Source: Akkermansiaceae bacterium (GTDB taxonomy: Bacteria; Verrucomicrobiota; Verrucomicrobiia; Verrucomicrobiales; Akkermansiaceae). Taken from it: DNA of 44,410 bases. The DNA is taken from positions 1-44,410 of the forward strand of contig JAKMGP010000139.1 of NCBI GenBank assembly GCA_022424905.1. Reading direction: 5' to 3'. Of the stretch, positions 17,604 to 27,085 are shown piece by piece. Below the pieces are notes generated by a model. That model was not told where the DNA came from. It was given only the letters and a program-made list of their open reading frames with translations, and did no database searches. Positions within the stretch are counted from its first letter, which is position 1, and each line of letters begins with the position of its first letter. The position numbers and the translations under genes are program-made.

Positions 17604-20600
17604 TTAATTCAACGAATCTACCTGAACCCTGAGGCGCATGAATGTTTTCTCGGAGTCTGAAACAAGCGTATCACCAAAGACCCTCAGAACTACTGTCCCA
17701 TCACCATTATCAATTGGGGCCTCAACTAGCCCTGTTTGTTGGGCCCACTCAACCAAATCGCTACCTGCCTCAACAGTCACCACCAAGTCAACCGCATTAG
17801 CCTGCGTCCGGTATGTCATAATTTGTCGATCAACACCCTCGATCTCCTGAATCGAAACCTTATAGCCTAAGTGCTCATCTGCGATGAAAGGGTCTAATCC
17901 CAGCGCATATTCGAAGAGATTACTAAGCGAATCTCCATCTAGATCAGCACCAGCGCCAGAAACCAATGGATCAGCCAATTGCGCATCAGTGAAATTTTGA
18001 TATTTCCAACCTTGGTAAGTGAGTCCCACCACAACCGAATCAGCCCCAGGATCCCCTCCAACCTCCTGGCTCACTCCCCAGTTTCGAACTAAGTCAAAAT
18101 CCTTAAAAGAAGTCTCTGAAGGATCGCGAACAATCAGCGAATGCCCCTGATCATCCGCCATCGGAAACCACCCACCCTCATAAGAAAATTCGAGGATATT
18201 CTCCCCAACCGAATCAATAATCTGAATTATTTCTCCACCATTATTAAGGCTTCCTGAAAATTCTCCCGCCACCGGCAAACCTGATCCAAACCGTAAATCG
18301 AAAGCCACTCGATTGGCCACAACCAAGAGCCGCTCGCCTTGCAATAGGTCAATCCCGGCACCAAAAGTCATCGTGACACCATCAACAAACTGAACCCCGC
18401 TCATCCTTAAAGTTTCTGATCCGGTGTTCATCAACTCAATAAACTCGAAATCTGAGGCCGCTAAATTTGGAATTATCCCTAACTCCGCAGCAGTCGGCTC
18501 CTTTGGCGCATACAAAATTTCCGTCACCCTAAGAGCCGTTTGAGCTGGCGTCGGATTTCCGGGGAAAGTCAAGGTGTCGATGATTGTTCCGATCTCGTCA
18601 CTCAGAGTAATAGCCTCCCCACGGGCTGAGAGTTGACCTTGATAACCACTGACAAGATACCTTTTTTCGTTAGCTTTTGGACTGACTAAACGCGCTCGAA
18701 ACCCAACTGCTTTCCGACCAACATGAAGGGTGCCATTCTTAGGAATCACCACTCCTGCTGGAAGAATCATAGAAATACCGCCCGCAAGCTCCCAACCTGA
18801 ACAATCAACCGCAAAATTGTTTGGATTATCTAGAGTAAAATACTCCCCACTTTGATCAACTGATGCTCCGGAGCTTGCCGGATTGAAATCGACTATCCCG
18901 ATATTGATTAATGGCGCAGCTGGTTGTCTTCCAGGCAACTCCCCCAGCCCATAGAGCTGGGCCCTTCTAGTTGGGATATATTCGTTGAGAATCCGATCAG
19001 CAGCTGGACGCATCGCATTTCTATTCCCCCAAGAACCCCACTTTTGGTAATCGAGATCGGCATCATCTCCTCCTGATCCTGGAGAACTCTTATTTGGATC
19101 AATCAAAGCTACCAATTCGTTGACTCGAGTCGCAAGATAGTCCACCGGAGCCACCGGCGAACCATACATTTGATCCATCAGGGTCCGCACCCTACGCCGG
19201 AACATTCCGTTCAAAACAGAATCATCAAAAACCAATTTCTTCATCCGATTTGATGGCCCAGCACGAAGATTATTATTCCCAAACACATCATCAAAGTAAG
19301 CTGGACCACTCCGCCAATTCCGTCCTAAACACAGATCAATATCCCACACTAAAGGCCGCCATTCCCCTGTCTTATTCGTATCTCGATAAACGTAATAATT
19401 CTTATGTCCGTGGTCTCGATTATTGGTCATGTCCAGTGCCGCTAGGTAATTGATCAAGCCCGGAATATGCATGTGATCATAACCATATCGAAGCCTCGCT
19501 TCGCCGCTCAATCCAAGGCCAGAAACAAGCGCGGATAAGTCTGAATTATTCTCATCCTTACGAGTCTTCTTGTTCACCCCGCTATTTGAGGAATCAAGCC
19601 GATTATACATCTTATAGAGAGCTCCCTGGCCATCAAGATTGACCCTCTCCAAATAACGGTCATCGCCATCCTCTACGAGATCTGCCGTACTGAAAAATTG
19701 TCCGTTCTGCTGAACTCGAACCGGAAACGAATAGTGGGCCGGATGTCCAGCCATACGCATGATTTCATATCCAATTGTATTGCGAGTCTTTGATTTATCC
19801 GCCCAATTAGTAATTAGGTTTATATCCTTGGCGCGCTTTCCGCCATCGTAGGGAAGGAAGCGATCTCCCTTATTAAAGTCAAAATCGAAACTCTTCTTCG
19901 GAAAACTACCAGTCGATTGTCCGTGTTTGTCAGCCTGAATGTTATCGTAAAACTCGCCCTGATAATAAATCGAACCCCGTGATCCGCTATCTCTTTCAGC
20001 ACCTGAGGGACTCGCGGTAAACCAATGGAGGACCGGCAAATTGGAACTCACGACCGATGAGTCCTCGGCAATCGTTCCAAAGTATTGTGGGGAATCCCGA
20101 GAATCGGGGTAGGGAGGAGCGACCGTATCGGAGTTTTTAGAATCCGTTGCCGTCACCTTCCAGCGCAGCATCTGACCCGGCAAAAGATCATTTACAGGAA
20201 TGAGCGCCGTATAAATACCATCACCCGCCAAGGCATCGGACCCAGTGCCATCGTCAACCATCGAGAGATCTACTTCCGAATCATACATAATTCGCCAGGA
20301 CAGCGTAACTGAGGCAATAGGATTAAGCGTCCCGACGATCTCACTCTCAATGACCAACCCACCTGCTGCCGGATCGATTGGAGCTAAATCATCAGCCACC
20401 ATCCGAATAATCGGGCCCAGTTCTGATTCACCCGCCGAATTTGCCTCATAAGGTGTTGGCCTTGAAAAATAAGCTTTCTCTAAGGAACCAGTGACACGAG
20501 AGCTCAGGAGCTCAGCGCCAAAAAGGGCATCCGAACTGCTGAGACTCCGGTTTAGCCCATGGATACAGAGGACATTTTCTCCCACGTTCAAAAGCGTCGT

Positions 20601-21596
20601 GTTAATCAGAAAGTCCTCACCAGCCAAAGCATCGGAATCACTATTTGAGGCCGTCGCAGATGATGCATAATCCAAGGCACTCGAGGAGGGGCTATTGGAC
20701 TCAGCTACAGAATCGGGATCACCATTCAAGTATGCCACAAATCCATCATCGTAATTTATCCTTAAAACCAGATTGGAAAAAGCGCTTGGATCCTCCACCC
20801 AAAAAGGGATCCTGATATAAACGGTCGTCTTCTTCGTATAAAGCTCCTCGCGAAGGTCGGTTGCAATAACATCATAATATTGGTCGTTATTCGTTTGTCC
20901 ATAACCGTGAGGAGTTGCTCCAGAGATCCATAATGAATCATCAAAATTTGTTCCAATCCAAGAATCCAAATTCGCACCATCCTGAACATCATAATCACTG
21001 TTGGATGGCACTAGATAAGTTGCATCGGACCCTAAGGGAGCCAAGGTTTCAGTTAAAATCTGCTGCTTGAGACCATATGAAACATTCGTCACTTGGATTG
21101 GATACGCAGGACCATAATCTTGTTCCACCGTCACGCCATCCGGCCGGATGATTCCCAGATATTCTCCGGAAGTTGAAAGTTTAAAATTGGTATGGAGTTC
21201 AGCCCCCGAAACCTTGCGATCTTTATCCGAAGCAAAAACCACAAGGCTTTGCGACGGCTCCAATGCTAACTCAGGAAAAGTCCACTTAGTAAGATCGTTG
21301 CGATCATCGGTGAGGTACCAGCCCGCAAGATTGACGGATGAATTACCCGGGTTGTAGATCTCTATCCAATCCTCGTCATCACCATCCTCGTCACGCAACC
21401 CTGACTGATTTGACGCCATAAACTCCGAAATGACGAGCATCTGCGACTTCGCTACCGGAGCTCCCAACAGAAGACAGAAGACCCAAAACCCGTATCTAAA
21501 ACCGGCAAAAACCCTAGAATTCTCTCCCAGTATTCTCTGGAAAGCCTTGCCAAATGGACGCTCCGCCCACCTGGGATAAACTGAAGGTTTAATCAT
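17604..21596 (-). CDS. Giant secreted CotH-kinase/lamin-tail multidomain protein
   Basis: The 1330-residue protein has a long N-terminal extension with a signal-like helix (FRYGFWVFCLLLGAPVAKSQ, 33-52). A lamin-tail domain follows (about 54-170, with DEDWIEIYNPG). Next comes a beta-sandwich with LRINYDDGFVAYLNG, then a CotH-like domain in the middle (KKSFDFDFNKGDRF; NYYVYRD; WRPLVWDIDLCLGRN). Two more lamin-tail domains follow (DFNPASSG...; ILYAPKEP...FEFIELMNTGS). A C-terminal ADLDGDSLSNLFEYALGLDP motif is typical of large exported PVC proteins. CotH proteins are atypical kinases that act on spore-coat or surface proteins. It is probably exported and acts at the cell surface; no substrate is evident. 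Repeated low-complexity Ser/Asp stretches are present. Confidence 0.85.
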   Translation of the reverse strand: MIKPSVYPRWAERPFGKAFQRILGENSRVFAGFRYGFWVFCLLLGAPVAKSQMLVISEFMASNQSGLRDEDGDDEDWIEIYNPGNSSVNLAGWYLTDDRNDLTKWTFPELALEPSQSLVVFASDKDRKVSGAELHTNFKLSTSGEYLGIIRPDGVTVEQDYGPAYPIQVTNVSYGLKQQILTETLAPLGSDATYLVPSNSDYDVQDGANLDSWIGTNFDDSLWISGATPHGYGQTNNDQYYDVIATDLREELYTKKTTVYIRIPFWVEDPSAFSNLVLRINYDDGFVAYLNGDPDSVAESNSPSSSALDYASSATASNSDSDALAGEDFLINTTLLNVGENVLCIHGLNRSLSSSDALFGAELLSSRVTGSLEKAYFSRPTPYEANSAGESELGPIIRMVADDLAPIDPAAGGLVIESEIVGTLNPIASVTLSWRIMYDSEVDLSMVDDGTGSDALAGDGIYTALIPVNDLLPGQMLRWKVTATDSKNSDTVAPPYPDSRDSPQYFGTIAEDSSVVSSNLPVLHWFTASPSGAERDSGSRGSIYYQGEFYDNIQADKHGQSTGSFPKKSFDFDFNKGDRFLPYDGGKRAKDINLITNWADKSKTRNTIGYEIMRMAGHPAHYSFPVRVQQNGQFFSTADLVEDGDDRYLERVNLDGQGALYKMYNRLDSSNSGVNKKTRKDENNSDLSALVSGLGLSGEARLRYGYDHMHIPGLINYLAALDMTNNRDHGHKNYYVYRDTNKTGEWRPLVWDIDLCLGRNWRSGPAYFDDVFGNNNLRAGPSNRMKKLVFDDSVLNGMFRRRVRTLMDQMYGSPVAPVDYLATRVNELVALIDPNKSSPGSGGDDADLDYQKWGSWGNRNAMRPAADRILNEYIPTRRAQLYGLGELPGRQPAAPLINIGIVDFNPASSGASVDQSGEYFTLDNPNNFAVDCSGWELAGGISMILPAGVVIPKNGTLHVGRKAVGFRARLVSPKANEKRYLVSGYQGQLSARGEAITLSDEIGTIIDTLTFPGNPTPAQTALRVTEILYAPKEPTAAELGIIPNLAASDFEFIELMNTGSETLRMSGVQFVDGVTMTFGAGIDLLQGERLLVVANRVAFDLRFGSGLPVAGEFSGSLNNGGEIIQIIDSVGENILEFSYEGGWFPMADDQGHSLIVRDPSETSFKDFDLVRNWGVSQEVGGDPGADSVVVGLTYQGWKYQNFTDAQLADPLVSGAGADLDGDSLSNLFEYALGLDPFIADEHLGYKVSIQEIEGVDRQIMTYRTQANAVDLVVTVEAGSDLVEWAQQTGLVEAPIDNGDGTVVLRVFGDTLVSDSEKTFMRLRVQVDSLN

Positions 21597-21776
21597 CTAT
21601 AATCGTCTTAAATTTTATTACAAAACCCATCCAAGTTTAGTCGTGACCTGACATCGTCTAGGCTTAACTTTCCCTATCATTCTTCAAAAAACACTGAAGG
21701 AGCTAGCTCTCGAGAAGATCATACTACTTAATAAAATTTTCAAGATTGTCCTCCTTCATGATTTTGGCTTCATCAG

Positions 21777-22802
21777 TTATCCCATCGGATACCTAATCTC
21801 ATTGCTCACTTCGTCTATTAAGGTAAGCGTTTTTTCGTCCAATTGCAAACCCGCCGCTTTAAGAATCGGCTCCATTTGTTTCGCCGCGCGCACACCCACA
21901 ATCGTCGCCGCCACAAAATCATGCTGTTTGCTCCAAGCTGTCGCTAGAGTCGTCACATCAAGATCCAGCTCCTTTGCGATTTCGCCAAAACGCTTCGTCG
22001 AGGCAATTGTCCGATCGTTCACAAAACGCGTCGCCATGGCCCGTTGACGTGCTCCCCCCGTTGTTAGGTATTCGGAAAAGCGCGCGCCATCAGGAACCCT
22101 ATCGTTATATTTCCCCGTCAAAACTCCACCCGCTAATGGGCTATAAGGCAAAAGGCTCACATTTTCTCTCCGCAAACATTCGGCTAACTCATACTCGTCC
22201 CGACGATTGTTCAGTGAAAAATTATTTTGTATCGTATCAATGCGAGTCATCCCTCCTAGATCACTTGTCCACAGGCTCTTCATGACTCCATAAGAATTAT
22301 CGTTACTCAGCCCAATCGCTCGCACTTTCCCCTCTTTTACAAATTCATCAAGAACCTCGAGAGTATCCGCCGCCCTCATCCCGTGATCTGGCCAGTGAAT
22401 CTGATATAGATCAAGGTAGTCCGTCCCAAGACGACTCAAACTTCCCTCCAAAGCTTTTCGCAAATGAACACGATCGAGGGCCGCTTTCCCATGACGAATC
22501 GGCGGACAAAACCAGCCATGAGCCGCTCCCGCCACCTTTGTCGCCAAAATCACTGACTCACGAGGCTTCGACTTTAGCCATTCCCCAACCCATTCTTCGG
22601 TTAAGCCAGCCAACTCCGCCGTTGGAGGCACAGGATAGACTTCCGCGGTATCAAAAAAGTCGATTCCAGATTCAATGGATTCATCCATAATCCGGAAACT
22701 CTCTTGCTTATCCGCCTGCGTTCCGAAAGTCATGGTCCCCATACAAATTTCACTGACTACAATTCCACTTGTTCCTAGTCGCCTTTTTTCCATACCTCCC
22801 AT
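21777..22802 (-). CDS. Aldo/keto reductase
   Basis: A 341-residue NADPH-dependent (beta/alpha)8 oxidoreductase that reduces aldehydes or ketones. The AKR tetrad is present: Asp51 and Tyr56 in FFDTAEVYP, Lys89 in ATKVAG, and His136 in YQIHWPDHG. The C-terminal TIVGVRAAKQME segment matches the cofactor site. MGTMTFG near residue 21 and an AELAGLTEEW insert point to the Tas-like AKR group. Two in-frame ATGs (22802 and 22793) are both plausible, with purine-rich sequence in front of each. It stands alone, with an uncharacterised gap on its 5' side and 180 bp before the CotH gene. Confidence 0.92.
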   Translation of the reverse strand: MGGMEKRRLGTSGIVVSEICMGTMTFGTQADKQESFRIMDESIESGIDFFDTAEVYPVPPTAELAGLTEEWVGEWLKSKPRESVILATKVAGAAHGWFCPPIRHGKAALDRVHLRKALEGSLSRLGTDYLDLYQIHWPDHGMRAADTLEVLDEFVKEGKVRAIGLSNDNSYGVMKSLWTSDLGGMTRIDTIQNNFSLNNRRDEYELAECLRRENVSLLPYSPLAGGVLTGKYNDRVPDGARFSEYLTTGGARQRAMATRFVNDRTIASTKRFGEIAKELDLDVTTLATAWSKQHDFVAATIVGVRAAKQMEPILKAAGLQLDEKTLTLIDEVSNEIRYPMG

Positions 22803-23106
22803 TCTCCTCAGGCCCTTCTAACAGGCAAGCGACTTCGCACTTAACCTCCAATTTCCACTCGTGTTTTCAAGATCACCATCGTTCGCATCTCCATTAGGGG
22901 CCACCGCTGACCACTCTACTCTTATCATTCAGTGAACTGCCGCCACCAATTGCCTGAACCACTCCTCTGGATTTCTCAAATAAGTCTAACTTTCATGGTT
23001 ACCATATTTGGACCTCCGGCAATTTTGGTAACATCAGAGCGAACTACACTAACAGCCCTCAGCTTCTGAGTTAAGAAACGTCATTTCCGGAGCATCATCT
23101 CTCGGT
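22803..23106. other. Intergenic region between aldo/keto reductase and beta-propeller operon
   Basis: This 304-bp gap should hold the aldo/keto reductase promoter and the 3' end of the cytochrome operon. I see no gene of useful length. An imperfect repeat pair is visible: GTTACCA (22998-23004) and TGGTAAC (23026-23032), 21 bp apart and perfectly complementary. No terminator with a T-run was found. Confidence 0.5.
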
Positions 23107-24585
23107 CTATTTTTTCGGGACCTCGTTCACGGTATAGTAGGCATGACGGTGAAGTAATTCATCTCCGTCACTCGAACGCAAGGCACCAAGCTCAAATTCG
23201 TGGACATGCCCCTTTTTTAGGGTTTCTAATTCAATAACCACAGACATCCCATCGTTTGCTACTTTTGCTGATTTCACTACTGGCTCGGTCTGATTAATCT
23301 CCGGTCCACCATAGCCTCGATGGTATTTATGCGTGAAAGTCTTCACTACAAAAGTCGTCGGATCACCTGCTAACTTCGTTTCGACCTTTTTGGTGAATTC
23401 CAATTTGAACCCTTTCGGAGTGATTGTCACTTCCTCAATCTCAAAAGGCATCTTACCAGACCACTCAAGGCGCTCTAAAGCGAAAGGCTTCAATCCCCGC
23501 ACAGGCCAACCACGATTTGTTCCGCCGGCCAACAACCTCCCCTTCGGAGTAAACTGAACGTTTAAAATTCCAGTTGAGAGCTCCTCGCGAAACGGATAAC
23601 ACGCCCCCTGCCAAACTCCATTTACTTGCTCAGTAGTAGCACGCATAATGAGAGATTGAGTGTAATCTCCAAGAAAGATTTGATCCTCGAATGGCCCAAA
23701 CTTCCCCTTCGTCTTATCTAGCACGAATCCGGTGATTGAACGCCCCATACGAATATAGGGAAAGATCACCGCGTAAGGGACCAACTCGGCAACCTTTTCC
23801 TTCTCAACCATAATACTTGAACCCGACTCAGGGGTCACCGGCTCCTCCAAACCTTGTGCATATTGATACCAATTGTAACTCGCCGGGTGCCCCATAAATC
23901 CACCCTCCTTGACAAACTTTAAACTACACGAAGAATTCCACGGTCCCTGACTCTCGATATAGAAGACCGCCCCCTCTTTATTAAATCCAATCCCGCCCGG
24001 GCTCCGCATTCCACTTGCGATGGGGATACTTTTTCCATCAGGGGTAATTTTAAACCCCCAACCACGGAAAAGCGCTCGAGAATGGTAAGATGCCGATAAG
24101 CCCAATGCAACGTAGAGGTTCCCCTCCTGATCAAACTTCGACCCAAAGGCATACTCATGATAATTAGCATAACCCCAAGCATCCGAAATCACCTCAAAAA
24201 GATCAGCTTTCCCATCTCCGTTCGTGTCCGAAACCTTAGTTAACTCTGCACTGTGAGTTACGTAGAGCGCATCATCTTTCCATGATAAGCCAAAAATCTC
24301 ATCAAGCCCGGTTGCGAACATCTCATACTTAGGCTCCGGCCGCTCGTCGTCGATGCCCGATACAAAGAAGATATCGCCCCGGCGCGTTCCTATTGCGATT
24401 CGACCATCCGGTAATTGCTCAAAGGCACCCGCCTCAATCACGAGATCCTTTGGAATCGGAACTTGGACCACCGGAAAAAATTCACGCTCCCGATCCGCTG
24501 TGCCCCAGCGATCACCCACCTCTTCGGCTGTCATCGACGCCATCAACAGCGCCACCATCATTGTCACTTTAGCGAAGAATTTCAT
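23107..24585 (-). CDS. Secreted beta-propeller (sorbosone/glucose dehydrogenase-like) protein
   Basis: The 492-residue product has a Sec signal peptide (1-20, MVALLMASMTAEE) and repeated propeller motifs: LPDGRIAIGTRRGDIF, GLDEIFGLSWKDDALYV, DTNGDGKADLFEVI, GNLYVALGLSASYHS, IASGMRSPGGIGF and GRLLAGGTNRGWP. The pattern matches GDH/sorbosone-dehydrogenase-like propellers that PVC bacteria fuse or pair with cytochrome c domains. The C-terminal 90 residues form a beta-rich tail. Residues that bind PQQ or Ca cannot be assigned safely. It overlaps the cytochrome gene by 17 bp, so both are translated from one mRNA and probably form a periplasmic electron-transfer pair. The substrate is unknown. Confidence 0.8.
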   Translation of the reverse strand: MKFFAKVTMMVALLMASMTAEEVGDRWGTADREREFFPVVQVPIPKDLVIEAGAFEQLPDGRIAIGTRRGDIFFVSGIDDERPEPKYEMFATGLDEIFGLSWKDDALYVTHSAELTKVSDTNGDGKADLFEVISDAWGYANYHEYAFGSKFDQEGNLYVALGLSASYHSRALFRGWGFKITPDGKSIPIASGMRSPGGIGFNKEGAVFYIESQGPWNSSCSLKFVKEGGFMGHPASYNWYQYAQGLEEPVTPESGSSIMVEKEKVAELVPYAVIFPYIRMGRSITGFVLDKTKGKFGPFEDQIFLGDYTQSLIMRATTEQVNGVWQGACYPFREELSTGILNVQFTPKGRLLAGGTNRGWPVRGLKPFALERLEWSGKMPFEIEEVTITPKGFKLEFTKKVETKLAGDPTTFVVKTFTHKYHRGYGGPEINQTEPVVKSAKVANDGMSVVIELETLKKGHVHEFELGALRSSDGDELLHRHAYYTVNEVPKK

Positions 24586-26806
24586 AATTAATTGAGTAAG
24601 TGTTTTTTTCAGGCCCGAGTGGAATTTTCATGAGCAACTCCTGCTCGCCATCGACACCAATAGATCGCAAAACCGTCTCCACTCGACTTCCAAGTGTCAG
24701 CCTCAGATCAGCTGTCTTAAAAACTCCGCCAGATTCGCTTACAATCTGACCAGTAAGTGCTCGGAAGTGAAGCACGCCTGGTTTTTTGGCATCAAAATCA
24801 AACCTTCTTTTAAGGACCTTCTCGCTCTCCACTTCAAAGCGATCTTCGATTGCGACCTCTCCACACAGATAACGAAGGGTCGGATTCCCATTTTTTCCCA
24901 GGGCATAACCCCGAAAAGCATAGCCTAAATTTTTAGGATAAAGAGGGTCTGGATTTACCGGGTTCTCCTTCGTCATCACCGGCTTCAGGGGCCACTTTGA
25001 GCCGCTATCTTTCGGCCGCAAAAAAGCGACATCCTGCGCTAGCTGAATCGGTCGCTCCGAGGGATTAAAATCACCCGCTCCCTGCGACCGCCAATTAGCC
25101 GTGAGATACTCGCCCTTCCAAATTGCGGACAAAACTCCGTTCTCCAAATTAAAGGCATAGTTCAGGCCGCCTGGGAAGCCCACAGCAAGTCCGCGAAACC
25201 CTGCCACCCGACTCCGACCACGATAAACCCTCACCTTGTTATTGACCTCAAGCTTGTTGGGCTTCGATTGTAATCCTTTTGGATCACGTGCTGATCTTCC
25301 AAGTGAAAACTGATGCCAAAGCGCCCTCAACTGCTCATGGGTGTCACCTCCCATGATCTCAGTCTGCACTGCTTTTCCGTCCGGCCAGTAGTTCGGCATA
25401 ATGATTCCAGGACGATGCTTCGCCGGGTTTTTCATGAACTCGTAAAACCAACCCGGCTGCAATCGTTGGTAAGTCAGGATCAAATCGTAACCCTTCATTC
25501 CCGGTGATTCTTTCCCGTTGTAGTTATGACAGGAAATACAATTCAGGCCCTCCGTCCCGAGCAATAAATGCCCGCCATTCCTAACCATGGGTTGTTCTTG
25601 GCGATTTGGTGGAGGCAAGTCCACCTGTGGCAATTTATCTATCTTCGCCAAAACCTCCGGCAATCCTTCTAATGCCGTCCGACCAAACTGCGGCATCCGT
25701 GTCTTCATGTAAGGCCGCACCGAGAGACCATCATAAAGAACTTTATTCAACCACTCGAACTTTAACTTACCACCGATCTTCGTCAGCGGCGGTGGGATCC
25801 GGGCGGCATCACCAAGGGCTTCTTCAGTGGTATGGAAAAACTCATTAATCTCTTCTGCTACTCCACCAAAGTCATCACGAGTATGGCATGCGATACAGTT
25901 CAGCTGGGTCAGCTTCATTTCGATCCGAGCTTCGTCCGAAAAAAACACCGGCTCCTCCAGGGCCAAAGCAATCGCCTTAGCCTGATCATCAGACAACTGA
26001 TAATTTGCACCTTTACCAGTAAAGCATCCCTTCTTCAAATCGATGTTCTGCAACTTCGGCCCTTTGGCGGCCCCAGCATTCCCCATGGTGTGACAAGCCA
26101 CACAATCATACTTTTTAAAATTTGCCTTACCCAACGCAACTAGCTTGGCATCCGGCTTCACCGGCTTTCCAGCCTCCCCTCCCAAAAATGCCTCTAACGC
26201 GCTGGCTTCGGAGGAAGTAAGATTCATGTTTGGCATCCGACCTGAGGGCCGAACTTTAAGGGGGTCAAGCAGGAATCTAGCCAACGCTCCCTGCTGGTAT
26301 TTTTCACCGATATGCCCCAACGATCTCCCCCTTTCAGAATTTTTGCTCTGGGGAGAATGGCAGGAAATGCACCCGACTTCGTGAAAAATCTCGTGCCCCA
26401 ACTTGGCATCACCGGTCATCGCTTTGGCCTGCACCTCCTCGGAGGTCAATGACATCAAATAATGACTGATTGAATCACTCACCTCCGCCTTTTCAGCGTC
26501 TGGCAAACCACCCAAAACATCCGGCATAGTAGTGCCAGGATGAACCTCGTGAGGGTCCTTTAGATAGCGCTTTAAATAATCAAGATCCAACCTCGAACCG
26601 GCTTCACTCAGGTCAGGCGCCAATTTCATGGTGGTTGCGACCGGCACCTCGTGACAGGCTGCACACCGTAATTCCTCAATAAGGAGATGCCCCGTCTTAG
26701 CCTCATCAAGCGGATGGCTTCCATTAAGACCCGGAATGACCGGTGCCCCTAAGAGAATACCGGCATGCATGAGTGATAGGACAACAGCCGTGCTCAAAAA
26801 TCGCAT
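24569..26806 (-). CDS. Pentahaem cytochrome c, periplasmic
   Basis: The 745-residue product has a signal peptide (1-21) and five c-type haem sites CXXCH at about 48-52 (CAACH), 146-150 (CISCH), 235-239 (CVACH), 304-308 (CIACH) and 423-427 (CISCH). Methionines in MP motifs after each (MPD, MPN, MPQ, MPN near 94, 191, 371, 470) are likely axial ligands. A beta-rich C-terminal domain follows (about 515-745; RVAGFRGLAVGFPGGLNYAF). Such chains pass electrons from a periplasmic dehydrogenase. The start at 26806 gives the signal peptide directly; the frame extends 14 codons further. It is first in an operon with the beta-propeller. No oxidase genes are nearby. Confidence 0.85.
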   Translation of the reverse strand: MRFLSTAVVLSLMHAGILLGAPVIPGLNGSHPLDEAKTGHLLIEELRCAACHEVPVATTMKLAPDLSEAGSRLDLDYLKRYLKDPHEVHPGTTMPDVLGGLPDAEKAEVSDSISHYLMSLTSEEVQAKAMTGDAKLGHEIFHEVGCISCHSPQSKNSERGRSLGHIGEKYQQGALARFLLDPLKVRPSGRMPNMNLTSSEASALEAFLGGEAGKPVKPDAKLVALGKANFKKYDCVACHTMGNAGAAKGPKLQNIDLKKGCFTGKGANYQLSDDQAKAIALALEEPVFFSDEARIEMKLTQLNCIACHTRDDFGGVAEEINEFFHTTEEALGDAARIPPPLTKIGGKLKFEWLNKVLYDGLSVRPYMKTRMPQFGRTALEGLPEVLAKIDKLPQVDLPPPNRQEQPMVRNGGHLLLGTEGLNCISCHNYNGKESPGMKGYDLILTYQRLQPGWFYEFMKNPAKHRPGIIMPNYWPDGKAVQTEIMGGDTHEQLRALWHQFSLGRSARDPKGLQSKPNKLEVNNKVRVYRGRSRVAGFRGLAVGFPGGLNYAFNLENGVLSAIWKGEYLTANWRSQGAGDFNPSERPIQLAQDVAFLRPKDSGSKWPLKPVMTKENPVNPDPLYPKNLGYAFRGYALGKNGNPTLRYLCGEVAIEDRFEVESEKVLKRRFDFDAKKPGVLHFRALTGQIVSESGGVFKTADLRLTLGSRVETVLRSIGVDGEQELLMKIPLGPEKNTYSINYEILR

Positions 26807-26881
26807 AGCCAAATCCTGCCACCCGCACACTACATGGCAATCATCCATTTCACTGAAAACCTACCCACGGACGGGCACCAT

Positions 26882-27016
26882 TTATGGTTTGAAGGGAGCT
26901 TTTGGGTCACGTTGCATCGCTGGATTGAGTGAGGGCTTTCCATCCTTAATTCCAACCAAGATACCAGAGTTAATTGCAGGCTTTCCCATGTTGATCGCTT
27001 CTGCCCTCTCTTTCAT
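26882..27016 (-). CDS. Possible 44-residue small protein downstream of folP
   Basis: This ORF starts at ATG 27016, beginning MKERAEAINMGKPAINSG; the same frame could open from a TTG at 27085 that directly abuts the folP stop, giving 67 residues. It is basic, with Gly/Pro/Lys-rich composition (GIKDGKPSLNPAMQ) that looks protein-like, but no known family comes to mind. It lies between folP and the cytochrome operon on the same strand as both, where the promoter of the latter should be. There is no clear ribosome binding site. It may be a chance frame. Confidence 0.35.
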   Translation of the reverse strand: MKERAEAINMGKPAINSGILVGIKDGKPSLNPAMQRDPKAPFKP

Positions 27017-27085
27017 TTTGCCAAAATAACACTCGGTTCCATGCGAAAGAATGATACTCTCTTGGTGCTTAAGAATGGCTCCCAA

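Noticed and set aside
17604-21596. Possible frameshift or fusion in the giant CotH gene
   Set aside because: The frame is continuous and all domains follow a known order for secreted PVC proteins, so there is no evidence of a break.
21700-21709. 10-bp palindrome GAGCTAGCTC
   Set aside because: Short restriction-site-like palindrome expected by chance; no symmetry beyond it.
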